Below are positions 6,949-16,281 of a stretch of DNA of 64,000 nucleotides, in pieces. The notes below the pieces were generated by a model. It did no database searches and was not told the DNA's origin. It saw only the letters and a program-made list of their open reading frames with translations. The first letter of the stretch is position 1, and the number at the start of each line of letters is the position of its first letter. The position numbers and the translations under genes are program-made. The DNA comes from Enterococcus faecalis_A. GTDB taxonomy: Bacteria > Bacillota > Bacilli > Lactobacillales > Enterococcaceae. The DNA is taken from contig JBPDWA010000003.1 of assembly GCA_051295955.1 (NCBI GenBank), positions 62,001 through 126,000 of the forward strand, read 5' to 3'.

Positions 6949-9312
6949 GTGAGAATCACGCAAAAGATAGCGATTCGTCAAGTGGTAGAATTTATTATGC
7001 GTAAAGGAGATCTTGATACACGACATACCAGTGAACATACCGCCCAAGAAGGTTCACGAATTCATCGTCAGCTACAACAGGCAGCTGGAAGCAACTATCA
7101 AAAAGAAGTTGCGTTAAAAACAAAAGTGGTTCTTAACCAACGAGAACATACGGTGGAGGGTCGGGCTGATGGTATTTTTCTTAATAAGGCTGGTGAGACG
7201 GTCATTGATGAGATTAAAACATCTGAGCCGGCTCTTGCGGATTTACCAAAAGAGAAGGTCGACTTATTTTGGTATCAAGCCATGTGTTATGGGCATATTT
7301 ATTGTCAGCAGCAGGGATTAGCGCAAATCATTTTGCAGCTTACCTATTATCAAACAACAACCAAAGAAATTACGCGGCAACAAAAGACGTATACACAGGC
7401 TGAATTAGCGCTATTTTTTCAACAGTTGATGAGCCAATATGAACAGTGGGTCATATTTAAGGAAAATTGGCGTCAGCTCCGAAATCAATCCCTAAGAAAT
7501 CTAACGTTCCCATATGATGACTATCGAAAAGGGCAACGGGAATTAGCGGCTGCTGTCTATAAGACAATTCTAAGTCAGCAGCGTTTATTTGTTGAAGCGC
7601 CTACGGGAACTGGCAAAACTATGTCAACTTTATTTCCAGCGTTAAAAGCGCTTGGTGAAGAACAAGCAGAACGAATTTTCTATTTAACAGCGAAAACCAT
7701 TACGCGCCAAGTTGCAGAAGATGCCGTCAAAGCCTTAACTAAAACCAAAGCTCAAGTCAAAAGTATTACCCTGACAGCTAAAGATAAACTTTGTTTCTTA
7801 TCTGAGGTCAACTGTACGCCAGAAGCTTGCCCATTTGCTCAAGGGTACTATGATCGCATTAATGAGGGGCTATGGGACTTGTTACAACATGAAAATCAGA
7901 TTACACGTTCAGTAATTACAGTTTATGCTCAAAAACACCGGTTATGTCCTTTTGAACTCTCATTGGATGTCAGTCTCTGGTGTGACATCGTAATCGGTGA
8001 TTATAATTATTTATTTGATCCAACGGTGTACCTACGTCGCTTTTTTGATGAATCCACTTCTGAAAAAGAAAATCTTTTTTTAATTGATGAAGCGCACAAC
8101 TTAGTGAATCGCTCACGGGAAATGTATTCTGCGGCTTACTCTAAAAAAGCAGTCCAACAAGCCCAACAACTGCTTTACTCTGCTACGATTTCAGTCAAAC
8201 AAGCTTTGCAGCAAGTACTGAAGGTCTTGGATGATTTGGAAGCTTTCTGTTTAGAAGCAGACAAGGAATTTGTCTATCAGCGAGCACCACTGGATACGTT
8301 AGCCAAAAAAGTGATAACAGTCATCGAAGAACTAGCACAATGGCTTCCGGAAAATCAGCAATTTGAACAGTTAGAGGTAGTAACTAGCTTTTATTTTGAG
8401 AGTTTGGCTTATGTGCGTATTAGTGAGTACTACGATGACCATTACTTTACCTACGTTACGATCAAAAACGATGATTGCATAGTGAAACAATTTTGCATTG
8501 ACCCGGCGTATTTATTAAATCAGCGGTTAGCTAAAGGTAAAGCCAGCATTCTTTTTTCAGCGACTTTAACGCCATTAGCTTACTACCAAGAAATATTAGG
8601 AGGAACTCCGACAAGTTTACGTTATCGAATTCCCAGCCCTTTTCCAGCTGACAACCAATTATTGGTAGTAGGTACTCATATAGCTACTACTTATAAAAAA
8701 CGGTCGGCTAGCTTACCGCTTTTAGTGGAGCTGTTAGGAAATTTAGTGCAGCTTAAGCAGGGGAATTATCTTGTTTTTTTTCCATCCTATGCGTATATGA
8801 CTGCTGCTTACGAGCAATTTGTTGCTGCCTTTCCTGAAATAAAAACGCAGCAACAAGGGAGTGACTTAAATGAGCAGGAGCGAGAACAGTTTTTAGCGGC
8901 TTTTGTTGAAGCTCCGACTGAGTCTTTGTTGGGCTTTTGTGTATTAGGTGGTATTTTTTCAGAAGGAATTGATTTAAAAGGAAATCGATTAATTGCGTCG
9001 ATCATCGTTGGCGTTGGGTTACCACAAATCAATGATGAACAAGAATTAATTCAAACGTATTATCAAGCAGAAAAACGGCAAGGCTTTCAGTTTGCCTACC
9101 AAATTCCTGGCATGAACAAAGTGCTGCAAGCAGCCGGTCGCGTGATCCGGGATGTGCATGATCGTGGAATCGTGTTATTATTAGATGAAAGATTTCAAAC
9201 ACCGGCTGTAAAAGCGCTGTTTCCGTCTCATTGGTTTCAAGCCAAGCAAGCCCACAGCAATCAACAGCTCTGGCAGCTGGTGGCTGATTTTTGGCAAAAA
9301 TTTGAACAATAA
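6949..9312 (+). CDS. XPD/DinG-like Fe-S helicase with N-terminal PD-(D/E)XK nuclease domain
   Basis: A 787-residue DNA repair-type enzyme that appears to fuse a RecB/Cas4-like nuclease to a superfamily 2 helicase. The nuclease part is residues 1-130, with SEHTAQEGSRIH, GRADGIF (about 70) and VIDEIKTSE (about 86), which supply the acidic and Lys residues of the PD-(D/E)XK site. Walker A is EAPTGTGKT (about 215-223) and the DEAH box is LIDEAHNL (about 379). Cysteines in DKLCFLSEVNCTPEACPF plus RLCPFEL form a likely Fe-S cluster between them, as in XPD/Rad3. Motif VI is QAAGRVIRDVHDRG. GTG 6949 sits seven bases after AGGTGG, whereas ATG 6943 is too close. Confidence 0.85.
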   Translation: MRITQKIAIRQVVEFIMRKGDLDTRHTSEHTAQEGSRIHRQLQQAAGSNYQKEVALKTKVVLNQREHTVEGRADGIFLNKAGETVIDEIKTSEPALADLPKEKVDLFWYQAMCYGHIYCQQQGLAQIILQLTYYQTTTKEITRQQKTYTQAELALFFQQLMSQYEQWVIFKENWRQLRNQSLRNLTFPYDDYRKGQRELAAAVYKTILSQQRLFVEAPTGTGKTMSTLFPALKALGEEQAERIFYLTAKTITRQVAEDAVKALTKTKAQVKSITLTAKDKLCFLSEVNCTPEACPFAQGYYDRINEGLWDLLQHENQITRSVITVYAQKHRLCPFELSLDVSLWCDIVIGDYNYLFDPTVYLRRFFDESTSEKENLFLIDEAHNLVNRSREMYSAAYSKKAVQQAQQLLYSATISVKQALQQVLKVLDDLEAFCLEADKEFVYQRAPLDTLAKKVITVIEELAQWLPENQQFEQLEVVTSFYFESLAYVRISEYYDDHYFTYVTIKNDDCIVKQFCIDPAYLLNQRLAKGKASILFSATLTPLAYYQEILGGTPTSLRYRIPSPFPADNQLLVVGTHIATTYKKRSASLPLLVELLGNLVQLKQGNYLVFFPSYAYMTAAYEQFVAAFPEIKTQQQGSDLNEQEREQFLAAFVEAPTESLLGFCVLGGIFSEGIDLKGNRLIASIIVGVGLPQINDEQELIQTYYQAEKRQGFQFAYQIPGMNKVLQAAGRVIRDVHDRGIVLLLDERFQTPAVKALFPSHWFQAKQAHSNQQLWQLVADFWQKFEQ

Positions 9313-9329
9313 GTAGAAGGAGGCCATTG

Positions 9330-10295
9330 ATGAAAACTATTTTAGTCCTTCATACTGGTGGTACGATCTCAATGCAAAAAGCGACTGGCGGTCGTGTTAT
9401 CCCCAGCGAAAAAAATCCATTAAGGGAACAAGAAGCGTTGTTCCATGGCAAAGTTCATCTAATCGTTGAGGAGATATTCAATCTACCTTCTCCTCACATA
9501 ACATTAGAACGTATGCTACAAATAAAAAATAGAATTCAACAAGCCTATCAGGAAAACGTCGACGGAGTTGTAATCACTCACGGAACAGATACCTTGGAAG
9601 AAACGGCTTACTTCTTAGACATTACATTGAAAAAAAGAATTCCCATCGTTTTAACAGGTGCTATGCGTTCCAGTAATGAGATCGGTAGCGATGGTTTGTA
9701 TAATTTTATTAGCGCTATCTGGACAGCTTGTGACAACGAATCTTACAATAAAGGAGTTTTAGTCGTGATGAACGATGAAATTCACACGGCGCGCTTTGTT
9801 ACGAAAACTCATACTACCAATGTAGCGACGTTCCGAACACCAACCTTTGGCCCAATCGGTATGATCGCAAAAGAACAAGCTTTTTTTGCAAAGGAGGTGC
9901 TACCACAAACAACCTGTGAGATTCAAACTGTTACTGGAAATGTCTATGTTATAAAAGGATACGCTGGTATGAACGGGCAACTATTTGACTTGTTAAATAC
10001 GCCTGTCACAGATGGGATAGTTATTGAAGCTTTGGGAGCAGGTAATTTGCCACCAGCGACTTTGTCGGCGATCGAACGTCTAATTAAAAATCAAATTCTG
10101 GTGGTTCTAGTTTCTCGCTGTTCCAATGGGGTGGCTGAAGATATCTACGATTATGAAGGGGGCAGTGTAGGGCTGAAAGAAATGGGTGTAATTTTTGCCC
10201 GTGGATTGAATGGTCAAAAAGCGCGAATCCGTTTGATTGTCGGATTGAATAGCCATAAAACAGCCGCTGAACTGCGTGAATTTTTAAGTCAATAA
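9330..10295 (+). CDS. ansA: Type I (cytoplasmic) L-asparaginase
   Basis: A 321-residue enzyme that hydrolyses asparagine to aspartate and ammonia. Both threonine active-site motifs are present: LVLHTGGTISM near residues 6-16 and VVITHGTDTLEETAYF near residue 80. No signal peptide is visible, consistent with the cytoplasmic type I class. I use ATG 9330, six bases after AAGGAGG, not TTG 9327. It lies 17 bases downstream of the helicase gene and is probably read from the same transcript, which ends at the terminator at 10303-10354. Confidence 0.92.
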   Translation: MKTILVLHTGGTISMQKATGGRVIPSEKNPLREQEALFHGKVHLIVEEIFNLPSPHITLERMLQIKNRIQQAYQENVDGVVITHGTDTLEETAYFLDITLKKRIPIVLTGAMRSSNEIGSDGLYNFISAIWTACDNESYNKGVLVVMNDEIHTARFVTKTHTTNVATFRTPTFGPIGMIAKEQAFFAKEVLPQTTCEIQTVTGNVYVIKGYAGMNGQLFDLLNTPVTDGIVIEALGAGNLPPATLSAIERLIKNQILVVLVSRCSNGVAEDIYDYEGGSVGLKEMGVIFARGLNGQKARIRLIVGLNSHKTAAELREFLSQ

Positions 10296-10302
10296 TAATC
10301 AG

Positions 10303-10354
10303 ACGACAAGCGTCTATTGAATTGAGATTTCAGTAGTTGCTTGTCGTATTTTTT
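10303..10354 (+). terminator. Terminator after asparaginase
   Basis: ACGACAAGC (10303-10311) pairs with GCTTGTCGT (10339-10347), followed by ATTTTTT. Confidence 0.75.
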
Positions 10355-10632
10355 ATAATTAATAGTGTCGTTTGTCCTAGTTAAATATTTACTCGGACCA
10401 GCTGAATGATTTTTGTTGTCATTTTCTTGATGAAGGAACTTGACGGATTCTTATACCCAAACAGTAATAAGTACTGGTTGATTTATTTTTCGTAAACTCC
10501 GCTGACGGAGATAGAGCTGAAAGGCGTTACGATTTGAGGAATTGGAGAAACAGTCGACCTTATCAATATCTTGAAGGGCTGCTAAAATTACGGAAGAATC
10601 TGAAGGCTGATCCCTGTCGATTTGTAAATAAA
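10355..10632. other. Intergenic region between convergent genes; one unexplained open frame
   Basis: No gene is supported. On the minus strand a frame of about 60 codons stays open (from around 10640 to around 10460) and ends ...QPVLITVWV, but it has no start codon or ribosome site. It may be a decayed gene end or chance. Confidence 0.25.
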
Positions 10633-10668
10633 GGCTGAGACAAAACTATTTTTTGTCTTGTCTCAGCC
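10633..10668. repeat. Dispersed palindrome, GGCTGAGACAA type (bidirectional terminator)
   Basis: GGCTGAGACAA (10633-10643) and TTGTCTCAGCC (10658-10668) form a perfect stem. It lies 3' of the YajQ-family gene and probably terminates it. The sequence is related to the palindrome at 17431-17471 (shared GGCnGnGACAAA). Similar TGGGACA-type intergenic palindromes are common in enterococci, streptococci and listeriae. Confidence 0.75.
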
Positions 10669-10719
10669 ATCTTTTCACTGCTAACTTATTAAAGGCAATT
10701 TTCTTGGGTCAAACTGTTT

Positions 10720-11214
10720 TTAGCGATAGTTGGTGAATTGTAATTCAAGGGGCAAATCCATGTCTCGTAATGAGGCAATCACTTTTTGTAAGTCCTCCCG
10801 ACTTTTGCCGGTTACGCGAATTTTTTCTTCTTGAATTTGAGTTTTAACTTTTAAGCCACTATTTTTAATGGCAGTCGTAATTTTTTTGGCTTGCTCTTTA
10901 TCAATACCGTTGATTAACTGACCATATTGGCGCGCCATACCACCCAAGGCTTTTTCGCTGGCGGAAAACTGAATATTTTTGATTGGTACGCTGCGTTTCA
11001 CTAGCTTGTTGAACAATATATCCTTAACTTGTTCTAATTTATAATCGTCTTCGGCAATGACGACTAATTTTCCATTGTCCAGCTTAATATCAGCGAGGGA
11101 ATTTTTAAAATCAAAACGATTTTTCAATTCCTTGCTTGCGAGTTGAATTGCATTTTTCATTTCTTCCAGATTGACTTCAGAGACGATATCAAAACTTGCT
11201 TCTTTTGCTGCCAT
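10720..11214 (-). CDS. yajQ: YajQ family nucleotide-binding protein (DUF520)
   Basis: A 164-residue cytoplasmic protein that begins MAAKEASFDIVSEVNLEEM and ends LPLELQFTNYR, both typical of the family. It comprises two ferredoxin-like subdomains. YajQ proteins bind nucleotides, and a Xanthomonas homologue binds cyclic di-GMP, but the role in Firmicutes is unclear. I place the start at ATG 11214, which follows GAGGAGG. The open frame extends 25 codons further upstream without a family match. It is transcribed alone towards a palindrome that can act as terminator. Confidence 0.9.
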   Translation of the reverse strand: MAAKEASFDIVSEVNLEEMKNAIQLASKELKNRFDFKNSLADIKLDNGKLVVIAEDDYKLEQVKDILFNKLVKRSVPIKNIQFSASEKALGGMARQYGQLINGIDKEQAKKITTAIKNSGLKVKTQIQEEKIRVTGKSREDLQKVIASLRDMDLPLELQFTNYR

Positions 11215-11394
11215 ACGACTTCCTCCTCTTCGTTTGCTTCCTTTAATAGTACCATGAAAAATACTGGTTTCAAGGAGAAACTTTTTCACTAGAAATATAT
11301 AAAAAATTTTTGTCTTTTTATCAATCGAACTACTTTTCTTTTCGTCGGCAACCTGTTATTCTAAGTCAGAAGATCAGCTAAAGGAGTGTTAGAA

Positions 11395-12357
11395 GTGAAT
11401 CAATGGATGAATAGCTATCGCACCAGTGAATCAGTCAAAAAAATTGCCGTTATACTAATCACAGCAGTGACTTCAGCAGTGGGACTGAACTTTTTTTTGG
11501 TACCCGCTAAAGTTTTTTCTGCCGGTGCGAATGGAATTGCACAAATTATTGCTACGCTATTACATATGCATGGAGGAATTCATGTAGACACTGGATTATT
11601 TATTTTTCTTTTAAATATCCCGTTATTTGCTTTAGGCTTTTTTAAATTAGGCAAACAATCAACTATTTTGAGTTTTATTAACGTTGTTGCCATTTCAATT
11701 TTTACGATGTTTATGCCTGTAGTTACAGTGACCACCAATCCTTTGATGAACGCCATTGTCGGTGGTGTGTTGGTTGGTGTTGGGGCCGGTTTGTCTTTGA
11801 AAATGGGCTTTAATACTGGCGGTATGGACATTATTTCACTAGTATTATCAAAAACAACAGGTAAGACAGTCGGCAATTATATGTTTCTTTTAAATGGCAT
11901 TATTGTTTTACTGGCTGGTTTTGTTTTTAACTGGGAGAGTGCCCTATATACGATTATTTCCATTTATTGCTTAAGCCAAGTGGTGGACACCATTCATACC
12001 AGTCATCAAAAGGTAACCACGATGATTGTAACGACAAAACCGGAAGCCACAGCCCGAGCAATTGCCCAATCTATTGCTCGTGGGATGACACTTCTTCCTT
12101 CAATCGGCGGCTATTCAGGTAGAGAGGGGCGCGTCATTATGATGGTCATTACTCGTTACGAACTATATGACTTAGAGCAAATAGTCTATGAAATTGATGA
12201 AGATGCATTTATAAATATTATGCCGACACACTCTGTACTCGGTCGCTTTGCTAATGAAGACGAGCAACGTATTTTTCGCAGCACCGGTTCTTTTCCTGAA
12301 CTACAAACTCACAAGGCTAAACGGCAAGCTAATAAAGGGATAAAGAAGAAAAATTGA
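11395..12357 (+). CDS. YitT family membrane protein (DUF161 + DUF2179)
   Basis: A protein of about 320 residues. The N-terminal two thirds carry five or six membrane segments with the glycine-rich GLSLKMGFNTGGMDIISLVL motif of the YitT/YvjA/YqfU group. The C-terminal cytoplasmic DUF2179 domain contains GMTLLPSIGGYSG. B. subtilis has several paralogues, and the transported substrate is unknown. Start GTG 11395 is eight bases after AAAGGAG. The GTG at 11386 overlaps the ribosome site and is unlikely. It stands alone between a divergent gene and the fba promoter. Confidence 0.85.
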   Translation: MNQWMNSYRTSESVKKIAVILITAVTSAVGLNFFLVPAKVFSAGANGIAQIIATLLHMHGGIHVDTGLFIFLLNIPLFALGFFKLGKQSTILSFINVVAISIFTMFMPVVTVTTNPLMNAIVGGVLVGVGAGLSLKMGFNTGGMDIISLVLSKTTGKTVGNYMFLLNGIIVLLAGFVFNWESALYTIISIYCLSQVVDTIHTSHQKVTTMIVTTKPEATARAIAQSIARGMTLLPSIGGYSGREGRVIMMVITRYELYDLEQIVYEIDEDAFINIMPTHSVLGRFANEDEQRIFRSTGSFPELQTHKAKRQANKGIKKKN

Positions 12358-12450
12358 GCTTAAAGTAGGCTTTTAATTTCATTTGTTTGTGAAAAATCGG
12401 ACAAAAATTTTCTGAAAAAAATGATTTTAGTAGAAAAGTACTTAAAAGTC

Positions 12451-12459
12451 TGCTAAAAT
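12451..12459 (+). promoter_or_regulatory. Extended -10 promoter for fba
   Basis: TGCTAAAAT is a TGn extended -10 about 63 bases before the fba ATG. No clear -35 is present. The leader holds short inverted repeats (GTTAGG/CCTAAC and AAGTTT/AAACTT) and an AGGAGG ribosome site at 12509-12514. Confidence 0.55.
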
Positions 12460-12522
12460 AGAAATGTTGGTTAGGTTAATTCCTAACAAATAAAGTTTAG
12501 TAAAACTTAGGAGGAATTTTTT

Positions 12523-13392
12523 ATGCCAGTAGTATCAGGAGCAGAATTCTTAAAAGCCGCACGTAAAGGTGGTTATGCAGTCGGTGGGTTTAACACCAAT
12601 AATTTGGAATGGACACAAGCGATTTTAGAAGCGGCTGAAGCTAAAAAAGCACCTGTTTTAATCCAAACATCAATGGGCGCTGCTAAATATATGGGCGGTT
12701 ACAAAGTTGCTAAAGATATGATCTGTAACTTGGTTGATTCAATGAACATTACTGTACCAGTAGCGATTCATTTAGACCATGGTGACTACGAAGCTGCTTT
12801 AGAATGTATCGAAGTTGGCTATACATCTATTATGTTTGACGGCTCTCACTTACCTTTTGAAGAAAACTTAAAATTAGCGAAAGACGTTGTTGAAAAAGCT
12901 CATGCTAAAGGGATTTCTGTTGAGTGTGAAGTTGGTTCAATCGGCGGTGAAGAAGATGGAATCATTGGTGCCGGCGAATTAGCTGATGTTGAAGAATGTA
13001 AACAAATGGTTGCTACCGGAATTGACTACTTAGCATGCGGTATTGGTAACATCCACGGTGTTTACCCTGAAAACTGGAAGGGTTTAGCATTTGACCACTT
13101 ACAAGCAATCGCTGATGCTGTGGGTTCTGACGTTCCTCTAGTATTACATGGTGGATCAGGTATTCCTCAAGAACAAATCCAAAAAGCGATCTCAATGGGT
13201 ATTTCTAAAGTTAACGTAAATACTGAATTCCAATTATCATTTGCAAAAGCAACTCGTGAATATATTGAAGCTGGTAAAGATTTACAAGGCAAAGGCTTTG
13301 ACCCTCGTAAATTATTAGCTCCAGGTAAAGCTGCGATCATCAAAGATGCAGAAGAACATATTGACTGGTTCGGTTCTGCTAACAAAGCGTAA
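12523..13392 (+). CDS. fba: Class II fructose-1,6-bisphosphate aldolase
   Basis: A 289-residue zinc-dependent aldolase that splits fructose-1,6-bisphosphate into DHAP and glyceraldehyde-3-phosphate in glycolysis. The metal site HLDHGD, the CGIGNIHGVYP segment (which includes a zinc-ligand His) and VLHGGSGIP (DHAP phosphate loop) are all present. The strong AGGAGG site and the preference for highly expressed codons fit a glycolytic gene. It is monocistronic, followed by a terminator. Confidence 0.97.
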   Translation: MPVVSGAEFLKAARKGGYAVGGFNTNNLEWTQAILEAAEAKKAPVLIQTSMGAAKYMGGYKVAKDMICNLVDSMNITVPVAIHLDHGDYEAALECIEVGYTSIMFDGSHLPFEENLKLAKDVVEKAHAKGISVECEVGSIGGEEDGIIGAGELADVEECKQMVATGIDYLACGIGNIHGVYPENWKGLAFDHLQAIADAVGSDVPLVLHGGSGIPQEQIQKAISMGISKVNVNTEFQLSFAKATREYIEAGKDLQGKGFDPRKLLAPGKAAIIKDAEEHIDWFGSANKA

Positions 13393-13467
13393 TTTTATTT
13401 TGAAGAAAATTACTGCTTTTTCCTAGCTGATTAGAGTAATCAGTTTGGAAGAAAGTTGAATTTCCGG

Positions 13468-13513
13468 CAGGCAAGAGGTAACGATTCGTTCGTTTCTCCT
13501 TGTCTGTTTTTTT
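13468..13513 (+). terminator. Terminator after fba
   Basis: CAGGCAAGAGG pairs imperfectly with CTCCTTGTCTG and is followed by seven T. Confidence 0.7.
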
Positions 13514-13551
13514 AATGAGCAGGAGGATTGCTTTTTTCTTTGTAACGGATG

Positions 13552-13560
13552 TGATAGAAT
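13552..13560 (+). promoter_or_regulatory. Extended -10 promoter for murA-rho
   Basis: TGATAGAAT (TGn plus TAGAAT) lies 54 bases before murA. No clear -35 at the usual distance. Confidence 0.45.
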
Positions 13561-13614
13561 GGGTAAGGTACTTTATTTTTCCAGAAGTGAATGATAGATA
13601 GGTGAGAATAAGTA

Positions 13615-14892
13615 ATGAAAAAAATTATTATAAAAGGCCAGCAGCCATTGGCTGGTGAAGTTGCGATTAGCGGGGCTAAAAATAGTGCAGTTGCATTGAT
13701 TCCCGCAGCTATTTTAGCAGATTCGCCTGTTATTTTAGATGGCGTTCCCGATATTCAAGATGTCCACTCATTAATCGAAATTTTAGAAATAATGGGCGCA
13801 ACGATCACGTTTGAAAACAATACCTTAACTATTGACCCAACTAAAATAGTATCTGTGCCGATGCCTAGCGGTAAGATTAACAGCTTGCGCGCTTCTTATT
13901 ATTTTATGGGAGCATTATTGAGTCGTTTTGGCGAAGGTGTTGTAGGATTGCCTGGCGGTTGTTATTTAGGTCCACGTCCAATTGATTTACATATCAAAGG
14001 ATTTGAAGCGCTGGGAGCGCATGTCACCAATGAACATGGTGCGATGTATTTGCGTACACAGGCGACTGGCTTGAAAGGAACGCGGATCTTCATGGATATG
14101 GTGTCTATTGGCGCTACAATCAATGTTATGCTGGCAGCGGTGAAGGCTTCTGGCAAAACAATTATTGAAAATGCAGCTAGAGAGCCAGAAATTATCGATG
14201 TGGCGACTTTGCTGAACAATATGGGTGCTAAGATTCGCGGTGCTGGTACGGATGTCATTCGCATTGAAGGGGTACAAGAACTTCACGGTTGTCGGCATTC
14301 AATCATTCCCGACCGGATCGAAGCCGGGACTTATTTAGCCATGGCTGCAGCAGTTGGACAGGGCATTAAAGTTCGTAATGTGATCTATGAGCATTTAGAA
14401 AGCTTTATTGCGAAACTTCAAGAAATGGGTGTCAAGCTGACGATTGAAGAAGATGCAATTTTTGTTCATCCGGCGTCTGATTTAAAAATGACGGCGATTA
14501 AAACGTATCCTTATCCTGGCTTTGCTACCGATTTGCAGCAGCCGATTACACCGTTATTGTTAACAGCTCAAGGAACCGGAGAAGTAACGGATACCATTTA
14601 TACTCAAAGAAATAAACATATTCCTGAATTGGTACGAATGGGAGCTGATGCTTCTTTAGAAGGGAATATGATTATTCTAAACGGTCCGGCAAAACTACAC
14701 GGCGCTGAAGTAGTGGCTTCTGATCTGCGGGCGGGAGCAGCCTTAGTAACAGCTGGATTAATGGCTGAAGGTACAACAACGATTTATAACGTTGAATATA
14801 TTTTAAGAGGCTATGATCACATCATTGAAAAATTAACGGCTTTAGGCGCGGATATTCAAATGGTGGAAAGTGAAGATGAGGTGGCACGATGA
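13615..14892 (+). CDS. murA: UDP-N-acetylglucosamine 1-carboxyvinyltransferase
   Basis: A 425-residue EPSP-synthase-fold enzyme that transfers enolpyruvate from PEP to UDP-GlcNAc, the first committed step of peptidoglycan synthesis. It is the fosfomycin target. The catalytic cysteine is C116 in LPGGCYLGPRPID. The N-terminal SGAKNSAVALIPA and the C-terminal DLRAGAALV are family hallmarks. Low-GC Gram-positives usually carry two copies, and the position directly before rho is typical of the second paralogue (murA2/murZ). Start ATG 13615; the last four bases overlap rho (ATGA), indicating translational coupling. Confidence 0.94.
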   Translation: MKKIIIKGQQPLAGEVAISGAKNSAVALIPAAILADSPVILDGVPDIQDVHSLIEILEIMGATITFENNTLTIDPTKIVSVPMPSGKINSLRASYYFMGALLSRFGEGVVGLPGGCYLGPRPIDLHIKGFEALGAHVTNEHGAMYLRTQATGLKGTRIFMDMVSIGATINVMLAAVKASGKTIIENAAREPEIIDVATLLNNMGAKIRGAGTDVIRIEGVQELHGCRHSIIPDRIEAGTYLAMAAAVGQGIKVRNVIYEHLESFIAKLQEMGVKLTIEEDAIFVHPASDLKMTAIKTYPYPGFATDLQQPITPLLLTAQGTGEVTDTIYTQRNKHIPELVRMGADASLEGNMIILNGPAKLHGAEVVASDLRAGAALVTAGLMAEGTTTIYNVEYILRGYDHIIEKLTALGADIQMVESEDEVAR

Positions 14893-16181
14893 GTGACTAT
14901 TTAACAATGGCGGAACTTGAAAATAGTACCCTAAAAGATATCTATGCTTATGCAAAAGAGTTCAAAATCCCATATTACAGCCAAATGAACAAAAAAGAGC
15001 TTTCTTTAGCAGTTATTCGCGCACAGGCAGAAAAACAAGGCTTCTTCTTTATGGAAGGAATTTTAGACATCATTTCCTCTGAAGGGTATGGTTTTTTGCG
15101 CCCCATCAATTATGGACCCAGTGCAGAGGATATTTATATTTCCTCTTCGCAAATTCGCCGATTTGGATTGCGCAACGGTGATAAGGTAGCCGGAAAAGCT
15201 CGACCACCAAAAGAATCAGAGCGTTACTATGGCTTGATGCACGTCGAAAGTGTTAACGGTAAAGACCCGGAAGAAGCAAAAGAAAGACCCCATTTCCCAG
15301 CTTTAACTCCCTTATATCCCAATCGACAACTAAAACTTGAAACGACCTCTAGCCGTTTATCTACCCGGATGATTGATTTATTTGCGCCAGTAGGGTTTGG
15401 CCAACGGGGCTTGATAGTCGCACCTCCTAAAGCCGGCAAAACAAGTGTTTTAAAAGAAATAGCCAACGGTATTACAGAAAACCATCCTAACGTTGAATTG
15501 ATTTTATTGCTAATTGATGAACGTCCAGAGGAAGTTACCGATTTAGAACGTAGTGTAAAAGGTGATGTTGTTTCTTCTACTTTTGATCAGCAACCACAAA
15601 ATCACACAAGAGTAGCAGAACTCGTTTTGGATCGTGCGATGCGCTTGGTGGAAGACAAACGAGACGTTGTGATTCTAATGGATAGTATAACTCGATTAGC
15701 TCGTGCTTATAACTTGGTAATTCCACCTAGCGGACGAACTTTAAGCGGAGGAATTGATCCTGCAGCCTTTTACAAACCTAAGCGTTTCTTCGGCGCAGCC
15801 AGAAACATTGAAGAAGGTGGCAGTCTAACTATCTTAGCAACAGCCTTAGTTGATACCGGTAGTCGGATGGATGATATGATTTATGAAGAGTTTAAAGGAA
15901 CCGGCAACATGGAGCTCCACTTATCACGTGAGTTAGCAGAACGTCGTGTCTTCCCGGCTATCGATATTAAAAAATCAAGTACCCGAAAAGAAGAACTGCT
16001 GATGACCGGCGAACAATTAGAAGAAACTTGGAAATTAAGAAATCATATGACTGGCGATTCATTGGAGTACACCGATCAATTCATCCAGTTAGTTCGTAAA
16101 ACCAAATCCAATCATGAATTGTACAAAGCCTTTCAAGATGTCTCTTTTGGGCACCAAACTAAAAGAAATTCCAAAAGATAA
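14889..16181 (+). CDS. rho: Transcription termination factor Rho
   Basis: A 430-residue RNA-dependent ATPase/helicase that terminates transcription. The N-terminal Rho_N helices (residues 1-45) and the cold-shock-like primary RNA site (GYGFLRPINYGPSAEDIYIS) come first. Next are Walker A APPKAGKTSVLKEI, Walker B DVVILMDSITRLARAY and the secondary RNA-binding Q-loop/R-loop (SGGIDPAAFYKPKRFFGAAR). Length is normal. It overlaps murA by four bases and the rpmE2 promoter begins immediately after its stop. Confidence 0.96.
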   Translation: MSDYLTMAELENSTLKDIYAYAKEFKIPYYSQMNKKELSLAVIRAQAEKQGFFFMEGILDIISSEGYGFLRPINYGPSAEDIYISSSQIRRFGLRNGDKVAGKARPPKESERYYGLMHVESVNGKDPEEAKERPHFPALTPLYPNRQLKLETTSSRLSTRMIDLFAPVGFGQRGLIVAPPKAGKTSVLKEIANGITENHPNVELILLLIDERPEEVTDLERSVKGDVVSSTFDQQPQNHTRVAELVLDRAMRLVEDKRDVVILMDSITRLARAYNLVIPPSGRTLSGGIDPAAFYKPKRFFGAARNIEEGGSLTILATALVDTGSRMDDMIYEEFKGTGNMELHLSRELAERRVFPAIDIKKSSTRKEELLMTGEQLEETWKLRNHMTGDSLEYTDQFIQLVRKTKSNHELYKAFQDVSFGHQTKRNSKR

Positions 16182-16210
16182 TTGCATCTAAAAATAAAAC
16201 ATGGTATTAT
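16182..16210 (+). promoter_or_regulatory. Promoter for rpmE2
   Basis: TTGCAT (16182-16187), 17-base spacer, TATTAT (16205-16210). The -35 begins directly after the rho stop codon. Confidence 0.75.
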
Positions 16211-16216
16211 AGGCTT

Positions 16217-16281
16217 GTTGTACACCGACAAAATAACTCTGATGCAGCAAATGGATCAGGGCAAAGGAGCGAAAAAACACT
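16217..16281 (+). promoter_or_regulatory. 5' leader of rpmE2, possible L31 autoregulatory RNA
   Basis: A leader of about 65 bases between the predicted transcription start and the ATG. L31 leaders that bind their own protein have been described in Firmicutes. I see no decisive structure here, so this is only a candidate. Confidence 0.25.
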
